DNA of 64,000 bases from Gammaproteobacteria bacterium. GTDB taxonomy: Bacteria; Pseudomonadota; Gammaproteobacteria; Steroidobacterales; Woeseiaceae. The stretch is taken from contig JAACFB010000005.1 in assembly GCA_009937615.1 (NCBI GenBank), positions 1 through 64,000 on the forward strand, read 5' to 3'. The position numbers and the translations under genes are program-made. How positions within the stretch are numbered: position 1 is the stretch's first letter; each line of letters begins with the position of its first letter. This document shows positions 33,875-42,060 of this stretch, in pieces. Under the pieces are notes generated by a model. That model did not search any database, was not told the DNA's origin, and saw only the letters and a program-made list of their open reading frames with translations.

Positions 33875-34575
33875 TGCACGCTCCTGCTGTCGCTCACGAG
33901 TTTGCCGCCGTCCAGGCTCAGGATTCGATCGCAGCGCTCCGCGAGCGCCACGTCGTGGGTTACCAGGACCAGCGTCGTCGATGAATTCTGATTCAGCTCG
34001 AACATCAGCTGCATGATGTTTGCGCCGGTCTTGCTGTCGAGGTTTCCGGTCGGCTCATCCGCGAACAGGACCGCCGGCGCCATCGCGAACGCGCGAGCCA
34101 GCGCGACGCGTTGCTTTTCGCCGCCCGAGAGCTGCGCCGGATAATGCCGCCAGCGGTCGCTCAGGCCGACTTTCTCGATGATCGCATGCGACGCGCTTTG
34201 TGCATCCGCAGCGCCGGCAAGCTCCAGCGGCAACATGACGTTCTCGAGCGCATTGAGCGAGGGCACGAGGTGGAAAGACTGGAATACGAACCCAACGTTT
34301 TCCGCGCGCACACGGGCACGGCCGTCCTCATCGAGTTCGCTCAGGTTGGCGCCGTTTAAAATCACATGGCCCCGGGTCGGCAGATCCAGGCCGGCAAGCA
34401 GGGCGAGCAGTGTCGACTTTCCGGCGCCAGACGGCCCGACGACAGCAACCGTTTCACGCGTCTGAATGCGGAAACTGACGTCCGAAAGAATGGTCAGAGT
34501 ACCCTCGGGGCTGCTAACCTCTTTGCTTAAATCCTGTGCCTGCAGCACCACGTTATCCGATAATCTATTTTCCAT
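33871..34575 (-). CDS. ybbA: ABC transporter ATP-binding protein (YbbA type)
   Basis: A 234-residue ABC ATPase of the LolD/MacB/FtsE class with Walker A GPSGAGKSTLLALLAGL, Q-loop VFQSFHLVPSL, signature QLSGGEKQRVALARA, Walker B AVLFADEPTGNLD and switch His in LVTHD. It overlaps the permease gene by four bases. Its ATG (34575-34573) shares bases with the ATG of tesA on the opposite strand (34574-34576), so the two genes have interlocked start codons. Confidence 0.95.
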   Translation of the reverse strand: MENRLSDNVVLQAQDLSKEVSSPEGTLTILSDVSFRIQTRETVAVVGPSGAGKSTLLALLAGLDLPTRGHVILNGANLSELDEDGRARVRAENVGFVFQSFHLVPSLNALENVMLPLELAGAADAQSASHAIIEKVGLSDRWRHYPAQLSGGEKQRVALARAFAMAPAVLFADEPTGNLDSKTGANIMQLMFELNQNSSTTLVLVTHDVALAERCDRILSLDGGKLVSDSRSVQ

Positions 34576-35185
34576 GCGTCGACTAATTGCCTTTATCGTC
34601 CTGCTGATGAATGCGGGGGCCTACGGAGCCAGCCCGCCGACGGTACTCGTCTTTGGCGACAGCTTGAGTGCCGGCTTTGGTATTGACGTTGACCAATCCT
34701 GGGCCGCTTTGTTGCAAACGCGGCTGCAGAGTGAAGGGTACGAACATCGAGTTGTCAACGCCAGCATTAGCGGCGATACGACCGAAGGCGGCGCTGCCCG
34801 CATCGGCCCGGCCATCGAGACGTTCGAGCCGGCGCTGATCATCCTGGAGCTCGGTGGTAATGACGGATTACGCGGTATTCCGCCGGTTCGCATGAAGGGC
34901 AACCTCGAGAAGATAGTCTCTGCCGGCAAGGACTCCGGTGCCGCCGTCGTGCTGCTGGGTATCCGGATTCCGCCAAATTACGGCCAGCGGTACATTGCGG
35001 AATTCGAAAACGTTTATCGCGAGGTGGCGCAGGAACAGGACATACCGTGGATCGAATTCTTCATGGAAGGCGTCGCCCTGAATGACAGCCTCATGCAGGC
35101 TGACGGCATACATCCCAATGCCGCCGCACAGCCGGTGCTTCTCGACAACGCCTGGCCTATTATCAGCGAGGCGCTGACAAACTGA
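34574..35185 (+). CDS. tesA: Acyl-CoA thioesterase I / lysophospholipase (TesA)
   Basis: A 203-residue SGNH hydrolase with signal peptide (MRRLIAFIVLLMNAGAYGA), so it acts in the periplasm. Block I GDSLSAGFG has the nucleophile Ser, block II ISGDTTEGG, block III ELGGNDGLRG, block V DGIHPNAAAQP with the Asp-His pair. Cleaves acyl thioesters and lysophospholipids in known members. It is divergent from ybbA, as in E. coli, and lies 10 bases before fadD. Confidence 0.95.
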   Translation: MRRLIAFIVLLMNAGAYGASPPTVLVFGDSLSAGFGIDVDQSWAALLQTRLQSEGYEHRVVNASISGDTTEGGAARIGPAIETFEPALIILELGGNDGLRGIPPVRMKGNLEKIVSAGKDSGAAVVLLGIRIPPNYGQRYIAEFENVYREVAQEQDIPWIEFFMEGVALNDSLMQADGIHPNAAAQPVLLDNAWPIISEALTN

Positions 35186-35195
35186 TGGTCGCTTA

Positions 35196-36857
35196 GTGGA
35201 AAAAATCTGGTTGAAGTCCTATCCACCTGGCGTCCCGGAAAACCTGCCGACGCCGCCGTACCGGTCCGTCAGAGAGCTGTTCGAACAGGTCTTCGAAAAA
35301 TACCCGCATCGTCCAGCCTACAGCAACATGGGCACGACGCTCAGCTACGCGCAGCTCGACGAATTGTCGATGCAGTTCGCGTGCTACCTGCAACAGTCGC
35401 TCGGCCTGACGCGCGGCGAACGTGTCGCAATCATGTTGCCCAATGTTCTGCAGTACCCGGTCGCATTGTGCGGCATTTTTCGGGCCGGGCTCGTCGTCGT
35501 CAACGTCAACCCGCTGTATACGGCGCGTGAACTCGAGCATCAGCTAAAAGACTCGGGCGCAAAGTGCATCGTCATCCTGGAAAACTTCACGAACATCCTC
35601 GAGGAAGCGATCGACGGCACCGGCGTCGAGAAGGTGATAACAACCGGTATCGGCGATCTGCTCGACTGGCCGAAAGGCGCCCTGACCAATTTCGTCCTGC
35701 GCTACGTCAAGCGATCCGTCCCCGGGCGCCATCTTCCGAACACGATCACGTTGCGGCGAGCCCTCGAAGCCGGCGCGCAACAGCAGCTGGCACCCGTAGA
35801 GCTCGGCTACGCCGATATCGCATTCCTGCAATACACGGGCGGTACGACCGGCGTTTCCAAGGGCGCAATGCTGAGCCATCGCAACATGGTCTACAACGTC
35901 TACCAGACCATCGTCTGGCAGGGTGACGTGTACGATGAGTTTGAAGCGGTCACCGCCATCACCGCCCTGCCGCTGTACCACATTTTCTCCCTGCAGGGGA
36001 ACTGCCTGACGGTCATGGCCCAGGGCGGACACAACATTCTGATTACGAATCCGCGCGACTCGAAAGCGTTTGTCAAAGAGATGTCGAAGTTCCCGTTCAA
36101 CCTGTTTACCGGCGTCAACACGATGTTCATCTCGCTGATGAATACGCCCGGTTTCGACGCTCTCGACTTCAGTTCGCTCAGGGTTTGCATCGGGGGCGGC
36201 ATGGCCGTACAGCCGGCCGTGGCGAAGCGCTGGAAAGAGATCACGGACAGCACGATTCTGCAGGGCTACGGTCTGACCGAGACGTCTCCGGTTGCGATCG
36301 TCAACCCGGTCGGCAGCGAGTTCAGCGGCGCGATCGGGCTGCCCGTCTCCTCGACAGAGGTCAGCATATGCGACGATGACGGCAACGCGCTGCCGGTCGG
36401 TGAAGTCGGCGAAATCTGTATCAAGGGCCCCCAGGTAATGGAGGGCTACTGGCAGCGACCGGAGGAAACCGAGAAAGTCATGCTGCCGGGCGGCTGGCTG
36501 CGCACCGGCGACATCGGCCGGATGGACGAGAATGGCTACACCTTTATCGAGGATCGCAAGAAAGACATGATCCTGGTCTCGGGGTTCAACGTGTACCCGA
36601 ACGAGATAGAGAACGTCGTCGTCGAGATGGACGGCATCCTCGAAGCGGCGGCGATCGGCGTGTCCGACGATTACTCGGGCGAGGTCGTCAAGGTCTATGC
36701 CGTCCGCAAGGATCACACGACCAGCGAACAGGATGTCATGGACTACTGTCGCGATAACCTGACGAACTACAAGCGCCCGAAGTCGGTCGAGTTCCGTGAC
36801 GAGCTGCCGAAGACCAACGTCGGAAAGATTCTGCGCCGCGAGCTACGGGATGAATAG
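35196..36857 (+). CDS. fadD: Long-chain fatty-acid-CoA ligase
   Basis: Activates fatty acids to acyl-CoA via acyl-AMP at the inner membrane. The 553-residue ANL enzyme starts with GTG as MEKIWLKSYPPGVPE, the typical FadD N-terminus, and has the P-loop YTGGTTGVSKGAMLSHRN, GYGLTETSPVA, the fatty-acyl AMP motif GWLRTGDIGRMDENGY, and the C-terminal Lys region TNVGKILRRELRDE. TesA just upstream could supply free fatty acids for it. Confidence 0.96.
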   Translation: MEKIWLKSYPPGVPENLPTPPYRSVRELFEQVFEKYPHRPAYSNMGTTLSYAQLDELSMQFACYLQQSLGLTRGERVAIMLPNVLQYPVALCGIFRAGLVVVNVNPLYTARELEHQLKDSGAKCIVILENFTNILEEAIDGTGVEKVITTGIGDLLDWPKGALTNFVLRYVKRSVPGRHLPNTITLRRALEAGAQQQLAPVELGYADIAFLQYTGGTTGVSKGAMLSHRNMVYNVYQTIVWQGDVYDEFEAVTAITALPLYHIFSLQGNCLTVMAQGGHNILITNPRDSKAFVKEMSKFPFNLFTGVNTMFISLMNTPGFDALDFSSLRVCIGGGMAVQPAVAKRWKEITDSTILQGYGLTETSPVAIVNPVGSEFSGAIGLPVSSTEVSICDDDGNALPVGEVGEICIKGPQVMEGYWQRPEETEKVMLPGGWLRTGDIGRMDENGYTFIEDRKKDMILVSGFNVYPNEIENVVVEMDGILEAAAIGVSDDYSGEVVKVYAVRKDHTTSEQDVMDYCRDNLTNYKRPKSVEFRDELPKTNVGKILRRELRDE

Positions 36858-37203
36858 AAAGTCGCTGTTACTGGCGCTGCCGCTGCTAACCGCGGCCGTG
36901 CCTACGCCGCTGGATCCCGTGAGCGTGGCGCCCCATATCTACGAGCTGGCCTTCGAAAACGACAGGGTGCGCGTCTTGAAAAAAACGATCCGCAACGGGG
37001 AGACACCGCCTCTGCACGCGCACCCCGACCGGGTCATCGTCTACCTCAACCCCTGCGCCTGGCTGGTCGACGACGGCAGCGATGCCTCGCGCATGGAATC
37101 CTATGACTTCGGGACACCGGTCTGGGCTCCGGCCGAGGCCCATGGCGGCAAAACCTCCAGCGTCGTCCAGCAGTGCTCGGTGCTCGAAATAGAACTCAAG
37201 TAA
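36850..37203 (+). CDS. Small secreted cupin-like protein
   Basis: A 117-residue protein with a signal peptide (MNRKSLLLALPLLTAAVPTP). The body reads as one cupin barrel: ENDRVRVLKKTIRNGETPPLHAHPDRVIVYL with the metal-binding type HAH, then SYDFGTPVWAPAEAHGGK with a further His. The ATG at 36850 overlaps the fadD stop, so it is coupled to fadD. The ligand and function are unknown; I do not recognise a named family. Confidence 0.7.
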   Translation: MNRKSLLLALPLLTAAVPTPLDPVSVAPHIYELAFENDRVRVLKKTIRNGETPPLHAHPDRVIVYLNPCAWLVDDGSDASRMESYDFGTPVWAPAEAHGGKTSSVVQQCSVLEIELK

Positions 37204-37286
37204 CGGCCCGGCAGCCGGGTCGTGCCCGGCCGGGACAGCGTGCAGCGCGCCGGGCCATGCGACGAAACCAGCCGTGAAGCGGGCCC

Positions 37287-38354
37287 TCAGCTGCCATGGT
37301 ACTTCGGACTGAGTTCATGCACGGCCTCGACCAGCACGCTAACGCGGTCGGGGTCAATGTCCGGCGTGATGCCGTGACCCAGGTTGAATACGTGCCCCGG
37401 ACCGGTCCCGTAACTCTTCAGCACGTCGGCCACGCCCTGCCGTATCACCTCGGGAGATTCCCGAAGCGTGGCCGGGTCAAGGTTCCCCTGCAGTGCGACA
37501 CGGTCATTCACGTAGCGCCGGGCAACTTCGAGGTCGGTCGTCCAGTCGACGCCCAGCGCATCGCAGCCGGTCGAAACCATGTCGGCAAGCAGCGGCCCCG
37601 CTCCCTTCGTAAAAAGGATGACAGGCACGCGACGGCCGTCGGCTTCGCGTACCAGGCCATCGACGATCTTCTGCATGCTCGCGAGCGAGAAACGCCGATA
37701 GTCCTTCGGCTCCAGGGCGGCGCCCCAGGTGTCGAAAATCATCAGGGCCTGCGCCCCGGCCGCGACCTGGGCATTCAGATAGTCGAGCGTCGTAGCCGCG
37801 ACCGTATCGAGAAGCAATGACAGAACATCCGGGTCGGCGGCGGCCATTCCCTTAATGGTCTTGAACTCGCGGCTGGAGCCGCCCTCGACCATGTAGGTTG
37901 CAACGGTCCAGGGACTGCCGGCAAAACCGATCAGCGGCACCGCGCCGTCCAGCTCCCGGCGTATGGTCCGAACCGCTTCGAATACATAGCCGAGTTCCGT
38001 TTCCACGTCCGGTCGCCTGAGCTTGCGAATGTCGCCGGCACGGCCCAGCGGACGCTCGAACTTGGGGCCCTCTCCGGTTTCGAAGTACAGGCCGAGGCCC
38101 ATGGCATCGGGCACCGTCAGGATATCCGAGAACAGGATCGCCGCATCCAGCCGGTAGCGCCGCAACGGTTGCATGGTGACCTCGCAGGCAAGCTCGGGAT
38201 TTCGGCACAGGCTCATGAAGTCGCCTGCCTGCGCCCTGACTTCGCGGTACTCCGGCAGGTACCGGCCGGCCTGGCGCATGATCCATATCGGCGTGCGCTC
38301 CACCGGCTCGCACAGCAGGGCACGCAACAGGAGATCGTTTCTCAATGCGGCCAT
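37287..38354 (-). CDS. hemE: Uroporphyrinogen decarboxylase
   Basis: Decarboxylates uroporphyrinogen III to coproporphyrinogen III in haem synthesis. The 355-residue barrel has the family N-terminus [20 protein letters not shown] with the substrate-binding Arg residues, [17 protein letters not shown] with the essential Asp, [15 protein letters not shown], and [14 protein letters not shown] near the end. Length is normal. The start overlaps the pyrF stop, so it follows pyrF in one transcript. Gap 37204-37286 before it holds only GC-rich short inverted repeats. Confidence 0.97.
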   Translation of the reverse strand: MAALRNDLLLRALLCEPVERTPIWIMRQAGRYLPEYREVRAQAGDFMSLCRNPELACEVTMQPLRRYRLDAAILFSDILTVPDAMGLGLYFETGEGPKFERPLGRAGDIRKLRRPDVETELGYVFEAVRTIRRELDGAVPLIGFAGSPWTVATYMVEGGSSREFKTIKGMAAADPDVLSLLLDTVAATTLDYLNAQVAAGAQALMIFDTWGAALEPKDYRRFSLASMQKIVDGLVREADGRRVPVILFTKGAGPLLADMVSTGCDALGVDWTTDLEVARRYVNDRVALQGNLDPATLRESPEVIRQGVADVLKSYGTGPGHVFNLGHGITPDIDPDRVSVLVEAVHELSPKYHGS

Positions 38355-39082
38355 CAGGCGCTTACCTGCGCAGCAATGCTTGCCTGGATCGCCTCGGCAG
38401 CCGCCCGTGGGCTGTCGGCGTCGCGAATCGGCCGACCGACGACGATGTAGTCGGCCCCGTTTGCGAACGCGGTCTCTACGGTTACCACGCGTTTCTGATC
38501 GCCGGCCGGCTTATTGTCGACCGGGCGAATACCGGGCGTCACGACCAGCAGCTTCTCGTCAATGTGCTCGCGCAGCTTCGGCACTTCGAGCCCGGATGAA
38601 ATCACGCCGTCGCAGCCGGACTCGAGCGCGCGTCGAGCGCGCGACAGCACAAGTGCCTCTACATCACAGGCAAACCCCAGGTCGTCGAGATCGCCGCGAT
38701 CCAGGCTCGTCAGCACCGTTACCGCCAAGACCTTGAGCGTATCGCCTTTATTTGCTGCCGCGGCCTCCATGATCGACTGGTTGCCGTGAACGGTAACAAA
38801 GCTTGCACCACGATCCTTCAGCTGCCTCACGGCGGAGCCAACGGTCGCCGGAATGTCAAAGAACTTCAGGTCACAGAACACCTTCCGGTCACGCGCGAGA
38901 AGCCAGTCGAGCAGCTCGAAATAACCGCCGCTCATCATAAGCTCAAGGCCTATCTTGTAAAACGTCACCGCGTCGCCCAGCTCGTCGGCCAGCGAACGAG
39001 CGCGGGCACAGTCTGGTACGTCCATGGCGAATATCAGGCGGTCTCTCTGGGGAATCGATTTTTCGGTCACTGTTTCATCCAT
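38354..39082 (-). CDS. pyrF: Orotidine 5'-phosphate decarboxylase
   Basis: Last step of UMP synthesis. The 242-residue barrel has the substrate Asp in [13 protein letters not shown], the catalytic Lys-Asp array [31 protein letters not shown] and [14 protein letters not shown]. All these are the diagnostic positions of the short bacterial enzyme. It is co-directional with hemE, which it overlaps by one base. Confidence 0.97.
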   Translation of the reverse strand: MDETVTEKSIPQRDRLIFAMDVPDCARARSLADELGDAVTFYKIGLELMMSGGYFELLDWLLARDRKVFCDLKFFDIPATVGSAVRQLKDRGASFVTVHGNQSIMEAAAANKGDTLKVLAVTVLTSLDRGDLDDLGFACDVEALVLSRARRALESGCDGVISSGLEVPKLREHIDEKLLVVTPGIRPVDNKPAGDQKRVVTVETAFANGADYIVVGRPIRDADSPRAAAEAIQASIAAQVSA

Positions 39083-39135
39083 TTGGCTGCCGGTGACGGC
39101 GGGCGCCGCGCATTCTAGCAGAGCCTCACTCGTCG

Positions 39136-40272
39136 TCAGCTCTCCCGAAGAAGTCGCTCGTGCTCTGAGATTGCGAAACGGTCGGTCATACCGGCGACAT
39201 AGTCTGCCACCACGCGTGCACGGCCCGCCGCATCGCGGGGCTTCGCCCGGTCCGCAAACTCCGCCGGCATGCGGCCAGTGTCCGTCATATAGATTTCAAA
39301 CAGCTCGCGCACGATCGCCTGCGCCCGCTTCGTCATCTCGAGTTTCCTCTCATGGGAGTAAAGATGAAGCGCCAGGAAACGTTTCAACGCCAGGTGCTGC
39401 TCATGAATTTCAGCCGACAGCGCGACAAGCGGCCGGCCCGCCTTGCGAACGTCCTCGATCGACCGTGGCTTCGCATCGGCGATATTGCTTTGCGTCGTTT
39501 CGATCAGGTCCGTAACGACTGTGCCGATCATTCGACGAATGATCTCGTAAATAAGCCGGCGGTCTTCGAGCCCCGGGTACGCACCGTGGACCGCCTGGTA
39601 CTGGGTTGCGAAGAGCTTTTGCTCTTGCAGCTGCTCGAGGCTGATCAGGCCGGCGCGGAGGCCGTCATCGACATCGTGGTTGTTGTACGCGATCGCGTCG
39701 GCAATATCCGCGATCTGCGCCTCGAGGCCCGGTTGTTCACGCGCCAGGAACCGTTCTCCGACATCGCCCAATCCCTTCGCATTTCGCTTCGAGCAGTGCT
39801 TGAGAATTCCCTCGCGCGTTTCGAACATCAGGTTCAGCCCCGGAAAGTCGGCATATTTCGCCTCGAGCTTGTCGACCACCCGCAGCGACTGCAGGTTATG
39901 CTCGAAGCCGCCGTAATCGCGCATGCACTCGTTCAACGTATCCTGACCGGCGTGACCGAAAGGCGTATGGCCAAGATCATGCGCGAGGCATATCGCCTCG
40001 GTCAGCGGTTCGTTAAGCGCCAGCGCACTGGCGACCGAGCGACCGATCTGGGAGACCTCAAGCGAGTGCGTCAGGCGAGTTCGGTAGAGATCGCCCTCAT
40101 GGTTGACGAATACCTGGGTCTTGTAGACGAGCCTTCGAAAGCCCGTCGAGTGAATGATCCGATCGCGGTCTCGCTGATATTCACCGCGATAAGTCGGCTT
40201 AGGCTCAGGGTAACGCCTGCCCGCCGATCGGTTTTCGTCGGCAGCGTAAGCAGCTATCCCCGTCTGGCCCAT
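39136..40272 (-). CDS. dgt: dGTPase-like deoxynucleotide triphosphohydrolase
   Basis: A 378-residue HD-domain hydrolase that removes triphosphate from deoxynucleotides. It has RLTHSLEVSQIGRSVA with the metal His, then AICLAHDLGHTPFGHAGQDTL with the HD pair, and LEAQIADIADAIAYNNHDVDDG with the further Asp and His. The shorter length and N-terminus (ENRSAGRRYPEP) match the dGTPase-like class 2 proteins rather than E. coli Dgt. Its start touches the aroB stop codon. Confidence 0.92.
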   Translation of the reverse strand: MGQTGIAAYAADENRSAGRRYPEPKPTYRGEYQRDRDRIIHSTGFRRLVYKTQVFVNHEGDLYRTRLTHSLEVSQIGRSVASALALNEPLTEAICLAHDLGHTPFGHAGQDTLNECMRDYGGFEHNLQSLRVVDKLEAKYADFPGLNLMFETREGILKHCSKRNAKGLGDVGERFLAREQPGLEAQIADIADAIAYNNHDVDDGLRAGLISLEQLQEQKLFATQYQAVHGAYPGLEDRRLIYEIIRRMIGTVVTDLIETTQSNIADAKPRSIEDVRKAGRPLVALSAEIHEQHLALKRFLALHLYSHERKLEMTKRAQAIVRELFEIYMTDTGRMPAEFADRAKPRDAAGRARVVADYVAGMTDRFAISEHERLLRES

Positions 40273-41342
40273 TAAGCGCTCGTATCGCAGAGAAGCTCGA
40301 GCGCTGCCTGGTCAAAGTCCGACGTGACAACCGCCTCGCCCAGTCTGTTCAGCAGCACCAGGCGCAGTGCTTTTTGCTGAATCTTCTTGTCCCTCGACAT
40401 CGCCTGCAGCAGCTTCGCTGCGCCGAGCGCAGGCGGCTCGACAGGGAGCCCGGCGGCAAGGATCAGGTTTCGCAAACGATCGACCTGGTCCGCGCCGATG
40501 TCACTGAGTTCGGCCGCCATCACCATTCCCGCAGCAACCGCCTCGCCGTGCAGCCACTCGCCGTAGCCGAGGCAGTGTTCGATGGCATGGCCGAACGTGT
40601 GGCCGAAATTCAGAATCGCGCGTCGGCCAGACTCGCGCTCGTCAGCAGCGACGACTTCCGCCTTGAGCTCGCAGGAGCGCTCAATCGCGTGCGCCAGCGC
40701 ATCGCCGTCTCCTGACAGCAGTGAGCACATATTTTCCTCAAGCCACGTCAGGAATACTTCATCGGCGATAGCGCCGTACTTTATGACCTCGGCCAGCCCG
40801 GCTTTCAATTCGCGCTCTGGCAAGGTCGCCAGCGTGTCGGTATCGATCAGCACCGCGAGCGGCTGGTGAAAAGCTCCGACCAGGTTCTTGCCCTTGCTGT
40901 GATTGACGCCGGTTTTGCCGCCCACAGAAGAATCAACCTGGGCGAGCAATGTCGTCGGTACCTGGAGAAACGGAATCCCTCGCATATAGCAGGCGGCTGC
41001 GAAGCCGGCCGTATCGCCCACCACGCCGCCGCCCAGCGCAATGACCGTGGTATCGCGATTCGCACCGATGTCGACGAGTCTGTCGATGATCGTACTCATG
41101 GTGTCGACGGTCTTGAACGCCTCGCCGTCGGGGAGGTCGATCGACTCAATTGCAATTGTGCCGAGATTTGCACGGAGTTTTTCGAAATACAGCGGCGCCA
41201 CGGTTTCGTTGCTTACAACGAGACAGTCATGGCCGGGAATATGCCGGGCCAGGTCAAAGCCGCCGCCCAGCAGACCGTGACCGAGCACGATCGGATAACT
41301 TCTGGTACCGAGTTCCACGGTGATTGTGCGCGGCTCATCCAT
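40272..41342 (-). CDS. aroB: 3-dehydroquinate synthase
   Basis: Second step of the shikimate pathway, NAD- and metal-dependent. The 356-residue protein has the NAD-binding LGGGVVGDTAGFAAACYMRG, VDSSVGGKTGVNH, the metal-binding region with LNFGHTFGHAIEHCL and GEAVAAGM, and DKKIQQKALRLVLL. The ATG at 41342 gives the usual family start; a further in-frame ATG exists at 41381. It lies 140 bases after aroK in the conserved aroK-aroB order. Confidence 0.95.
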   Translation of the reverse strand: MDEPRTITVELGTRSYPIVLGHGLLGGGFDLARHIPGHDCLVVSNETVAPLYFEKLRANLGTIAIESIDLPDGEAFKTVDTMSTIIDRLVDIGANRDTTVIALGGGVVGDTAGFAAACYMRGIPFLQVPTTLLAQVDSSVGGKTGVNHSKGKNLVGAFHQPLAVLIDTDTLATLPERELKAGLAEVIKYGAIADEVFLTWLEENMCSLLSGDGDALAHAIERSCELKAEVVAADERESGRRAILNFGHTFGHAIEHCLGYGEWLHGEAVAAGMVMAAELSDIGADQVDRLRNLILAAGLPVEPPALGAAKLLQAMSRDKKIQQKALRLVLLNRLGEAVVTSDFDQAALELLCDTSA

Positions 41343-41482
41343 GCCGCTTAGGTTACCGTAAACGGCCTGCCGGAGGGACATTGGTCATCGGCGTCGTGAC
41401 GCCGTGCCGCAGGTGCTTGACCATTCGCTGAAGGGCCTGGTTACCGTCAACTGTCCAGGGGCGAACGTGCCGGACAGCCCGC

Positions 41483-41992
41483 CTACAGACGATCGATAAT
41501 CTCGTCAGCTACCGCCCTGACTTTGCGGCCGTCGGTTTCCACGACCAGGTCGGCTATCTCGCGATACAGCGGATCGCGTACTTCCATCAGGTCGCCGAGA
41601 ATCTTTACGCGATCGCCGTTCTCGAGCAGCGGCCGCTCACGGCCCTTGCTCGTCCGCGCCAGCTGCTGTTCGACCGTGGTGTGCAGGTAGACGACGAAAC
41701 CGCGCGCGCCAAGATGGCTTCGATTCTGAGGATCGACGACGGCGCCTCCGCCGGTTGCGAGTACGACGCCGTCCATGGCCGACAAGGCATCGATCACCTT
41801 GGCCTCGCGTTTGCGAAAGCCCGCCTCACCCTCTTTTTCGAAAATAAACGGGATATCGACGCCCGTTCGCGCCTCTATCTCGTCATCACTATCGACAAAA
41901 GACATGTGCAGAAGGCGCGCGAGCTGCCTGCCGACCGCAGACTTTCCTGCGCCCATTGGGCCAATCAGAAACAGGTTTTGAGGATGTCTCAT
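41483..41992 (-). CDS. aroK: Shikimate kinase
   Basis: Phosphorylates shikimate. The 169-residue P-loop kinase has Walker [16 protein letters not shown] at about 12-26, the shikimate-binding [13 protein letters not shown] and [18 protein letters not shown], and the lid RPLLENGDR. It sits between the pilus genes and aroB, the standard gammaproteobacterial order, and is separated from pilQ by a terminator hairpin. Confidence 0.96.
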   Translation of the reverse strand: MRHPQNLFLIGPMGAGKSAVGRQLARLLHMSFVDSDDEIEARTGVDIPFIFEKEGEAGFRKREAKVIDALSAMDGVVLATGGGAVVDPQNRSHLGARGFVVYLHTTVEQQLARTSKGRERPLLENGDRVKILGDLMEVRDPLYREIADLVVETDGRKVRAVADEIIDRL

Positions 41993-42010
41993 TCGTATTT
42001 GGCTTCAAAG

Positions 42011-42038
42011 AGAAAGCCAACCCGAGGGTTGGCTTTCT
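42011..42038. terminator. Terminator hairpin between pilQ and aroK
   Basis: A perfect 12-bp stem AGAAAGCCAACC / GGTTGGCTTTCT with a 4-base loop lies 23 bases after the pilQ stop. T-rich sequence follows on the minus strand, so it should end the pil transcript; some read-through into aroK is possible. Confidence 0.75.
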
Positions 42039-42060
42039 TTCCTGCCCCGATAGCTCGGGA

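Noticed and set aside
37204..37286. Rho-independent terminator between the cupin-like gene and hemE
   Set aside because: Several overlapping CCGG-rich inverted repeats exist, but no single stable stem with a T-run on either strand could be chosen.
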